Shown: in pieces, positions 55,780-64,000 of the stretch
Layout of the letters: each line of letters starts with the position of its first letter
Numbering within the stretch: the stretch's first letter is position 1
DNA from: Alopecurus myosuroides
Taxonomy: Eukaryota; Streptophyta; Magnoliopsida; Poales; Poaceae
Assembly (NCBI GenBank): GCA_028641055.1
Contig: CM054060.1
Location: forward strand, 315,337,682 to 315,401,681
Direction: 5' to 3'
Length of the DNA: 64,000 nt
The notes under the pieces: model-generated
What the model was told of the DNA's origin: nothing
Databases searched by the model: none
What the model saw: the letters and a program-made list of their open reading frames with translations, nothing else
Position numbers and translations under genes: made by a program

Positions 55780-57120
55780 AAAGCTTTGCCTTTTATATTG
55801 ATATAGAAGGAGCAAACAGGAAGGACGAGCCTAAAAAGAAAAAAAAAAGTACAATTCGAGTGACAACCATGTTGCCCAAGCAGCCCTAGTCGACACTAAA
55901 CGGCGGAGGCAAGCTCACGCAAGGCGAAACCCGGAGCCGCCGCTCTGACATCCACGCCGGCCCCGAGGCCGCGCCCCTAAACTAGCCGACGACCATGTCG
56001 CCCTAGCAACCATAGCCGACACTAAACACGACGAAGATAAACTCAACGCAAGTCGAAGATCCGGAGCTACCGCTCCGACGTCCACGCCGGCCCCAGAGTC
56101 GCGCACCACCTAGCCGAAGACGAAGAATCGCCGCCGCCCACCACCAACCCACAACTCCCTCGGCCGGTGGAACATCCAAAGCGAGGCCACAAGAGGCAAG
56201 CGACGCCGGAGCGCCACCCTCGCCCGATCCCACGAGGGATCTAGGGTTCCCTCGGAGAACCCGGCATGGAGAAGCAAGAGAACCGCCCCGACGATGCCTT
56301 CAAGAACGACACAACGCCCGGATGCGTCACCGTCGTCGGCCACGGCCAACACCAGGGCAGGGCTTTCGCCCGGCGATGAGCCGCGAACTCCGCAAGCCGC
56401 CGAACGTGAACCGGCCATCCCGCCAACACCGCCAGCCGCAGCCACCACGGCACCTCTTGCCATGGAAAGCGCAGACCCCGACACACCAACAGCTCCGGTG
56501 TCGCCGCCCCGGCTTCCACTTCCCCGGGTAGGTGGCGAAAGCATCCCGGCAGCGCCTCCAAGAAGGGATCGCGACGACGGACCGCCCCCCCTGCCGGCTC
56601 CAACCAAGACCGGAGAAGACTTTCGCCCGAGCTCCACCATCCGACCACCACCTCTGCGTGCCCGACAACCTCCACGTCCGCCCATGGAAGCCACCATGCC
56701 GAACCGGACGCAGCACCACCCCACCACCGCCCGCACCACCACCACGCCGACGCAGCGCCCGCGACGCCTCGCCACAGCCAACCACCGCCAGGGCCCTAAC
56801 GGGCCCAGATCAGGCCCGCCAAGCCCATCGGGCGAGCAGCCCCCCTGCAGGAGCCTGAGGCGCCCATTGCCCCCGCACCACCATCCGCAGCACGCCCGCC
56901 GGCCCCAGCGCCGGCCGCCGACGCCTTCCCAAGCCCGCCGGCTCGGCATCCGCTTCCCCGACCGCCACGGCCCCCACGGGCCGATCCGCCTCCAACTAGG
57001 CACGGGAACCGCCCCTCCCAGCCACCCTCGGCAGCAGGAGGGATGCCGCCACCGCTGCGTACAAGGCCGGCGACGGCAGCGGCGGAGAGGCGCCGGGAGT
57101 GGGAGGGCACTCGACGGGGC
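55780..57120 (-). repeat. GC-rich decayed repeat, possibly a non-LTR element end
   Basis: Very GC-rich DNA with long open frames on both strands (for example minus 57003-56110), which at this composition is not evidence of a gene. On the minus strand it ends in AAAGGCAAAGCTTTTGCC then GTTTCAA (about 55770-55800), a 3'-end phrase I associate with grass LINE or SINE-like elements, although the expected A run is replaced by T-rich sequence. No RT or other motif was found. Confidence 0.35.
55862..56115. repeat. Diverged tandem duplication, ~126-bp unit
   Basis: 55862-55987 and 55988-56115 start GAC(A/G)ACCATGT and share GACACTAAAC and CCACGCCGGCCCC in the same order. They differ by many transitions and small indels, so the duplication is old. 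Confidence 0.8.
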
Positions 57121-57851
57121 AGAGGGGTCGCTCTACTCCTTGAAGCCGTGTTATTTGTCAGGTTATCTGAAACCGTTTGTTCGTTTTTGGCTCAAAATAA
57201 TAAAACTCTTTAATTTGACTTTCATGTACCATAGCAGCACATGTATTGTACATATTGGTACTTTGTATGGAATTGTTGGTGATTAGTATTTTTTATGAAA
57301 TCATACGAGACATTTCCTCGATTTTGGAATCATTTGTGACATTCATGGTTTGTTTGCATTCCATTGATATTTTTTTTTTCTAAATTGTTGCTACTTATGT
57401 TTTTTATATGCTTTACACAATATTAGGTTTTGAGAGTTTGTTAGTATGGGGGTTTTCTCCCTCAAATAACCACCTTTGAAGGATAGATCTTTCTGTGCTT
57501 CACAAACATCACCTTTGGGGATTTGGTGCTCTTGGTTTCCCGTCTTGATTACAAAATGAGCATGGAATTGAGGATGTAGGACATTTGCAAGGAGAAATGC
57601 TAGACGGGTGAATATTGGATGCCATATAGCGAGAATTTGCGATAATGGTAAGATAAGTTTTGGGACATAGTCTCAAATCACAGGAAAATTGCTCTCGATA
57701 CACATATTTGTTAAATCAAATATCGAATTAATAAATTGCTCTTTATCTTCTTATTTTCTTGTCCCGTTGCAACGCACGGGTATATTTAGAGACGGCTGGG
57801 AGAAATCTTGACGTACGAATATACCATAGACCATGAATACGTTCTTTTTTT
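57121..57851. other. AT-rich stretch with a Helitron-like hairpin
   Basis: No gene. CCCGTTGCAACGCACGGG at 57763-57780 is a palindrome-like phrase found at many grass Helitron 3' ends, but the following bases are TATATTTAGAG, without an exact CTAG, so it is a candidate decayed terminus only. Confidence 0.35.
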
Positions 57852-57915
57852 CCTAGACGCTTCGGCGATCTAGGTTCCTTTTCCCTAGACGCTCTGGCGA
57901 TCTAGATCCCTATTA
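57852..57915. repeat. 32-bp tandem repeat in the LINE leader
   Basis: CCTAGACGCTTCGGCGATCTAG (first unit from 57852) and CCTAGACGCTCTGGCGATCTAG (second from 57884); TT/CT changes. Located about 200 bp before ORF1, in the position of a LINE 5' UTR. Confidence 0.75.
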
Positions 57916-58087
57916 CTCTGCGCGCGGTACTCCCGGCGTGGAGTCCTTTTCCGTTCACAATCCCATCTCACGTCTCTATGTTAAGTCCTCCATCGCAAAA
58001 CCGATCTCCTCTCTCTTTCCGTCTGAAGTCAAGGAAACCCTAAAACCCTAGAGAGGATCGGCGGTTTTCTTTCGTGGAGAATCCCTC

Positions 58088-59339
58088 ATGGCAAACTCGC
58101 AGTCGACTAACTCGAGCCATACTGGCATGCCGATCGATCGGGGGCCAGAACGCATTGACGATCTTCTTCTGCGGCTGGGGATTGAAGATGAGGAAATCGA
58201 CGACCTGATCCTAGAGGATGTTCTTGAGAACCCGATTTTGGAGATGAAGTGGCTGGCCCTAGCGCGCGTGCACACATCAAATCTATTCAGTCCTCAAACT
58301 TTCGAACAGCATATGAAAGCTGCTTGGAGCCCGGCCAAGGAGGTGATCTTCACGTCGCTGGAACCGAACTTATTCACGATTCAATGCTTTTGCCTTGGAG
58401 ATTGGTTGAGGGTGAAGGAGGGGGGCCGTGGCACTTCCGTCAAAATGCAGTGATCATTGAGGAGTACGATGGACTAGTACCGGTGGAAACAATCGACCTG
58501 AATTCACATCAAAGCCTGGATCCAAATTCACAAAATTCCAGTGGCCTATCGTGACCCAACACTTATCAAGAATTTGGTCAAGAAACGTGTGGGGAAGGTT
58601 TTGAAGGTGGAGACCACCGTGGAAGGTGTGGGAAATTTTGTTCGTGTAAGGGTTAGAATTGATGTTCGTAAGGTGTTGGCTCGAATTGTGACCCTCTCCC
58701 GTGGTGGCCAGAGAGAAGCCTTCCAAATCAAATACGAAAAAATCCCTAAGTTTTGTGGCGCGTGTGGTTGCTTCGGCCATACCCATCTTGAGTGTGGCAC
58801 GGGAGAGCACGATGAATCAAAATTAGGCTGGGGCGATTTTCTCAAAGCAGACCGGGAGACTTGGCAAGGTAGAAGAACCTCTGGGAATTGGAGTGGATCT
58901 CGAGCTGGTTGGAGTGGTTTCCCAACGGGTGGCCGTAGCAGGGGCCCGGGGGGGCCATGGAAGATTCCAAACAGCGGAAGGAGCTCATATTGCATGTCGT
59001 CATAACGCACTGCGTCCGAGCGAGGCCACGACTACGATTGATACAGAATTAAAGGATACGGCATCGAGCCCTCTCAAACCTGCGGACACTGAGATGCTTG
59101 ATAAGGATTCGGAAGCTTCGGTTAGGAAGAGACTGACGTACGAAGGTATGGTATAGAACGATATTCCAGAGAACAATACTTTGATACCTGCAGTCATGGC
59201 TACAGAAGAAGTGGAGAATGCGGCAACCAAATCTGTTGCAGATGCATCAACAAAATCAAAAAGAACAAAGATGGACAGAGCAAACTCCTCATCTCTAGGA
59301 TCGGCGGGCTCCCGGGAGGGGTCCGTCCGGACGCAATGA
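58088..59339 (+). pseudogene. LINE ORF1 with DUF4283 and CCHC knuckle
   Basis: ATG at 58088 (MANSQSTNSSHTGMP). The DUF4283-type block starts with ARVHTSNLFSPQTFEQHM and goes to FCLGDWLRV (58258-58410), changes frame in a G run near 58420 (PWHFRQNAVIIEEYDG in the next frame), and returns near 58510 (IHKIPVAYRDPTL). The knuckle CGACGCFGHTHLEC (CX2CX4HX4C) lies near 58757-58798, followed by Gly/Arg-rich sequence. At least one more shift near 58990 and a TAG at about 59154 interrupt the Ser/Thr/Glu-rich tail. The last codons overlap ORF2 as ATGA at 59336-59339. The protein would bind LINE RNA; it is not functional here. Confidence 0.8.
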
Positions 59340-62300
59340 AAACCAAGTTCTATAACTGCCGAGGGATGAAAAAGACCTCGGCAGTTAGAGCTCTCGAAGG
59401 GATGGTGGCGAGACTGAAACCAGATATTTTATTCCTTTCGGAGACTCATCTCAATAGAGAGAAGCCAACAAGTTTGATGAGAAGACTAAAATTTGATCAG
59501 ATGGATATTTTTTAGAGTGATGGTAGGGCAGGAGGCCTTCTTATGTTATGGCATGATGATCTGAATGTCACTTCTCGGGAGACTCACCAAAATTACATCA
59601 ATATCAGAATTAGTGAGGGTTTGGAGGGAGCCTAGAGATGCACGGGTTTCTATGGTGAACCAGCGGCTGAGAAGAAGCATCTATCATGGGATTATATTCG
59701 CCAACTAAAACAGATGCGTAATTTACCTTGGCTGCTGGGAGGGGATTTCAACGAAATTTTGTATGGCTCGGAGAAGGAAGGGGGTGTCATCCGCCCACAA
59801 AGGTGCATGCAGGCCTTTAGGGATGTGCTCTCGGACTGTCAACTGGAGGATCTCGGTTTTATTGGTGATTTGTTTACTTGGAGACGTGGCCGTATAAGAG
59901 AGAGGCTCGATCGGGTGGTTGGAAACGTGGGACTCACTGATTTATATCCGCACTTAGCTGTTATTCACAAGAACTTCAACCGCTCGGACCACCGCCCTTT
60001 GATGGTGGATTCGTAGTATCACTCCACGGCCCAAAAAACTCTCTTCATCGGGTACTAGGCGGTTTGAAGCACGATGGCTAGCCGAAGAGGACGTGGACGA
60101 CATTGTTCAGGCTGCGTGGGAAATGGCAAGGTCTTTACCGGGATCGACACTTGCATCATCTACAAAAATGATCCATAATTCCCTTCATACTTGGGATAAG
60201 GAAGTACTTAAAGGACCGAGCACAAAACTGCGAAAATTGCAAAGAGAACTCAATGTGATCTTGACGGGTCCTATGGATGACGATTCCTTGAGTAAGCAAC
60301 TAGTTATGCAGGTTCAAATTGAAGAATTACTAGAGAATGAGGAATTATATTGGGTTCAACGTGGTAGGGTCAATTGGTTGCAATCGGGAGACCAAAACAC
60401 ATCCTACTTTCATAATGCGGCCTCCATTAGACAGAGGAAAAATCACGTCAAACGCCTACGCGACCACTCGGATATGTGGATTGAAGATGAGCATGATCTT
60501 ATGAGCTTAACCAATAACTATTTTTCTAACCTTTTTACTTCCGAGGTGCAGGTTGTAAACAACGAGGTTATTGAAAAGGTGTAGCCTAGAGTGTCCACTT
60601 TGATGAATGAAGCCCTATTGGCTGCCTACTCGAGAGAAGAAGTCAAAAAATCTCTATTTAGCATTGGTGATTTAAAATCCCCTGGCCCGGATGGTCTACA
60701 CACAACTTTTTATAAGAAATTTTTGGGCGTTATTGGAGAAGATCTCACCGAGTAAGTCTTATTGGCCATTAATCAGAAGAAGATCCCTGGTAGCTGGAAT
60801 AAAACAACCATTGTTCTTATTCCTAAGGTAAAAAATCCTGAACATATCTCCCAGTTCACGCCGATTAGCCTTTGCAACATGGTTTACAAAGTGATATCTA
60901 AGCTCATTGCCTCGAGACTCAAAATAGATCTCCCTGATATTGTTTCTCCAATGCAAAGTGCTTTTGTTCCGGGGAGACTTATAACTGATAACTTTCCGGT
61001 TGCTTTTGAGAGCTTTCATGCAATAAAGAACAGGAGGTCTGCTAGTTATGGTAATTGTGCGGTGAAACTTGATATGCACAAGGCTTGCGACAGGGTGGAG
61101 TGGGGTTTCCTAAGGAAGATTTTGTTACAACTGCGTTTTTCTATGGACTGGGTGGATCTGGTTATGGAGTGTGTGACCTCTGTTCGCTACCAGGTCAGGC
61201 TGAACAATTCTCTATCTGACTACTTTACCCCCACTCGAGGTTTGAGGCAAGGAGATCCGCTTTCACCCTATTTATTTCTCTTATGCGCTGAAGGACTAAC
61301 AAGTTTATTGGCTTTTTAAGAGAACCAGGGTAATCTTCAAGGTGTGAGAGTGTGTAGATCTGCACCATCTATTTATCACCTTATGTTTGTAGATGATTCT
61401 TTGATTTCGATGAAAGCTGACAGTTCAAATGCTGCAAGTCTAAAAAGTGCATCAGATGACTATTGTGCGACCTCAGGACAATTGGTGAGCGTTGCAAAAT
61501 CCAGCATATTTTTTAGTCCTTGCACGCCGGTGGATGTGAGAGTTGAGGTGTGCACTATACTGGACATTATGACTGAGGCATTAACTGATAAATATCTCGG
61601 CTTGCCCCCGATTGTGGGAGTGGACAAAACAGACTGTTTCAAACATCTTACGGTTTGCAAGCTTCTGAGTGGATGGAAGGAGAAGAATCTCTCCTTTGGT
61701 GGCAAAGAATATTTTAATCAAAGCGGTAATCCAATCAATTCCAGTTTATGCCATGCCGGTATTCAGACTTTCCAAACAGATTTGCAAAGGGATAATCTCT
61801 GCAATGTCCCAATTCTGGTGGGGAGATGATGATCAGCAAAAATATATTCACTGGTTTGCTTTGGTGGAAAATGTCATCCCTAAAAACCAAGGTGGCATGG
61901 GTTTTGGAGACCTAGAGTGTTTTAATATGGCTATGCTTTCAAAACAAGTGTGGATGCTACTTTCTGAACCGGATTCCATATGTGCCCAAGTCCTGAGGGC
62001 TAAGTATTTTCCTACAGGTGATCTCCTCAACTGTGATATAAAAAAGGAAGTTCTTACACATGGCAAAGTATCTGGCATGGCATCCAAACCTTTAAGAGAG
62101 GTCACATTTGGAGAGTTGGCAGTGGTGAAAAAATTAATATCTGGGATGACTGATGGGTTCCTAGTAGCCACAACAGGAAGATCATGACTAGACGGGGCAA
62201 TATCGTGTACAGAAAGGTCGTGGAGCTTATAGATTCTGAGAGTAATAACTTGGATGAAGAACTGATCAGGACTCTTTTTTGGGAGGTGGATGCTGAAAGA

Positions 62301-63439
62301 ATTCTCCGCATCCCCTTAGCTGTTGGTATGATGGAAGATTTTGTCTCGTGGCATTTCAATAGAATCGGGATTTTCTCAGTTAAATCCTCCTATTACCGGG
62401 AGTGGGATTGGTGCCACGGCCGAAAACTTCGGGACTAATCAGCTGGGCTCATCGGCGGCTAGCCCAATTTGGCGAGCTATCTGGTCACTTCGGGTTCCTG
62501 CAAAGATCAAGATCCACGTATGGAGATCAATGCTGGGAGCTATCCCATGTCAGGGAGTTCTTGCTAACCGCCACGTCCCAATATCGAGTCAATGCCCTAT
62601 GTGCAACACCGAATGCGAGAGTATTTCCCATGCGTATTTCAAATGCAACAGGACTAAAGATGTATGGAGGAGCTTGGGGATGCACCATCTGATCGATTCG
62701 GCTCTTTCCCTCGAGGTGCATGGAACCACGGTGATGGAAACAATGCTACTGGACACCGCAGAGGCCCCTCGGATCGCCGACATCCGGAGGTGTGACCTGC
62801 TAGCGGTTGTTGTCTGGTACCTGTGGTGAGAGAGGCGAAAGGCCACCCACGGCGAGCTGATTCAGGAACCTGCTCGCTCGGCCCAAGCCATCATGGAGCT
62901 GACGATAAATTTCACGAGAATAAAAAAAGAAGGTCAAAATCCTATACCCCGTCACGGATGGCAAAAACCCCCGGAGGACATGATCAAACTTAATGTCGAT
63001 GCCGCTCTTGATAGCACAACGGGTACAGGAGGTACGGGTGTTGTTCTACGGGATCATCTTGGCGCCTTTATTGCAGGGAGTAGACACAGCCTACAATACA
63101 TCGAGGAGGCAGCAACTACGGAAGCTATTGCTCTTAGGAATGGCCTAATCCTTGCTGGGGAAGTGGGCTGTAACAAACTATTGGTGGAAGCTGACTGCAT
63201 GGAGGTGATCGAGACCATGCAGAACGAGGGCAATTCTCTCGGGGTAGCGGTAGCAATATACGAGGAATGTACTTCCCTCTGCCGTAATTTCTCGTGTTAG
63301 TTTTAAACACTGCCCGAGGGAAGCAAACAATGTTGCTCATGAGTTTGCTAGGGGTAGTGGAGAGTTTCATGAGGTGTGGCACTCTGAGTCCACTGATTGT
63401 TTCATCCCTGTAATCGCAAATGATGTAACTCTGATCTGA
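59336..63439 (+). pseudogene. LINE ORF2: endonuclease, RT, zf-RVT, RNase H
   Basis: ATG at 59336 overlaps the ORF1 stop. Endonuclease: KPDILFLSETHL (59425), LLGGDFNEI (about 59735), SDHRPLMVDS (about 59982). A stop and frameshift after 60015 lead to the linker with a NWLQSGDQNTSYFH-type motif (60372) and the RT: SPGPDGLHTTFYKKF (60680), SAFVPGRLITDN (60957), KLDMHKACDRVEW (61063), GLRQGDPLSPYLF (61240) and FVDDSLIS (about 61386), a variant of the YADD box. Later frames give the WWGDDDQQKYIHW region (61815), zf-RVT CPMCNTECESISHAYFKC (about 62592), and RNase H with KLNVDAALDS and EATTEAIALRNGL (62990-63150). More than eight stops or shifts; inactive. Confidence 0.85.
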
Positions 63440-63549
63440 GCAGCAAGTTTTTACGCACTATTTTCCTTATCAGAGTACCTATGGAGACCGGAAGGTTTTT
63501 AATGAGACGGCTTGCTTCCTATTTATAGTAATTTTTACCTTTAAAAAAA

Positions 63550-64000
63550 AACTAGTCAGAGAAAAAGTGAAGCGATCCATCTATCCCAACGCTGCAGCCG
63601 GGTCTCTCCGAGGGCGACGAGGCGGCCGCCTTCCGTGAAGAGGACCGATACAAGCGGGAGAGCTGCTCGCCCTGGCGAAGAAGACTTTGGGGACGACTAC
63701 GAGACGGCCGCAGAGGCTGTGGGGATGGTGGGGCAGTGGGAGTCCCTAATGCCGGGGTGCAGCTGAACATGCGAGTCATCGCCTCATCGAGTCGTCCAAG
63801 GGCGCCGAGTACCTCGCCGCGACCGCAAGATGCCGACCAGCGCGTCCAGGTGCCGTAGCAGGTCTGTCTCCATGGTCCACCCCGAGGAGTTTCGCCAGCT
63901 GCTTATCTGCAGGAAGGCCGCTTGGTCGACATGTGAGGCGGACACAGTTCATTCGTGACTAGGGCGATATCAAGTGCTCTGTCTTTGGAGAGGTTCGTAA
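63550..64000. other. Unassigned GC-rich fragment at the window edge
   Basis: Coding-like composition; one frame reads DDYETAAEAVGMVGQWESL (about 63690-63745) and another SMVHPEEFRQLLICRKAAW (about 63868-63930). Stops separate them. I do not recognise the protein, and the fragment runs off the window. Confidence 0.3.

Larger units (their letters stand above)
57852..63549 (+). mobile_element. LINE of a second clade (DUF4283 ORF1, ORF2 with RNase H), degenerate
   Basis: About 5.7 kb: leader with tandem repeats, ORF1 58088-59339, ORF2 59336-63439, a 3' UTR and an A9 tail at 63541-63549. The 5' border is set at the leader repeat and is uncertain; I could not find a target duplication for ACTAGTCAG after the tail. 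It differs from the LINE at 34812 by its DUF4283/CCHC ORF1 and a C-terminal RNase H. Confidence 0.8.

Noticed and set aside
56110..57286. Long open frames on both strands in the GC-rich repeat
   Set aside because: GC-rich DNA lacks stop codons by chance; both strands are open together and no motif is present.
63541..63570. Target duplication for the second-clade LINE
   Set aside because: ACTAGTCAG after the A tail was not found in the sequence before 57852, so no TSD is claimed.

Overview
The window reads as nuclear DNA of a grass, most likely a Triticeae or closely related Pooideae species. It is dominated by nested plant transposable elements (Copia, tRNA-Asp-primed LTR elements, DUF4283-type LINEs, Mutator-like, PIF/Harbinger-like, hAT, Stowaway, Tourist and Helitron ends). 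Its coding traces are spliced, decayed and high-copy in style. I see no bacterial or organellar genes, no rRNA or tRNA gene and no CRISPR. I found no intact, confidently expressed host gene; almost everything coding is an element gene or a broken or captured fragment.

Layout. 1-2898: 3' part of a Helitron-like element carrying a broken coiled-coil gene. 2899-5033: AT-rich intergenic DNA. 5034-28393: a PIF/Harbinger-like TIR element of only about 2.5 kb once its insertions are removed. It carries an ORF1-type SANT/NAM-associated gene that has been split by a 5'-truncated LINE (6537-7033), a solo LTR (7312-8954, TSD GGAAA) and an ~11.8 kb minus-strand Copia element (9347-28054, TSD CCAGG). The Copia is itself split by a non-autonomous LTR element (15677-22603, TSD CTTGT) with a tRNA-Asp primer site and one ORF of unknown function. 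28543-32846: a Mutator-like element with ~200-bp inverted repeats and 9-bp TSDs. It carries a GRF zinc-finger gene and an opposing coiled-coil gene but no recognisable transposase, and its right repeat is split by a solo LTR (31495-32821, TSD CGGTA). 32993-33823: a second small Mutator-like inverted-repeat element. 34199-34588: a Tourist-like MITE.

34812-42188 is an essentially full-length LINE with a 12-bp TSD, two ORFs and only a handful of lesions. A 5'-truncated relative lies 420 bp downstream (42609-44094, 12-bp TSD). 44107-53000 holds a perfect Stowaway hairpin (46006-46108) and a long intron-rich stretch ending at a Helitron 3' terminus (52946), with an ankyrin-repeat fragment and several exon-like pieces. 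About 53070-54687 is a Mutator-like remnant, followed directly by a 157-bp hAT-type MITE. 55780-57120 is a GC-rich decayed repeat with an internal tandem duplication. 57852-63549 is a degenerate LINE of a second clade that ends in an RNase H domain. The last 450 bp hold an unrecognised GC-rich fragment.

The insertion history can be read from the TSDs: the PIF-like element is oldest; the LINE fragment, solo LTR and Copia came next; the tRNA-Asp LTR element is the youngest of that nest, since its two LTRs are nearly identical. The most unusual items are the two TIR elements that carry DNA-binding-type genes without a transposase, and the LTR element whose internal region repeats its own polypurine-tract motif.
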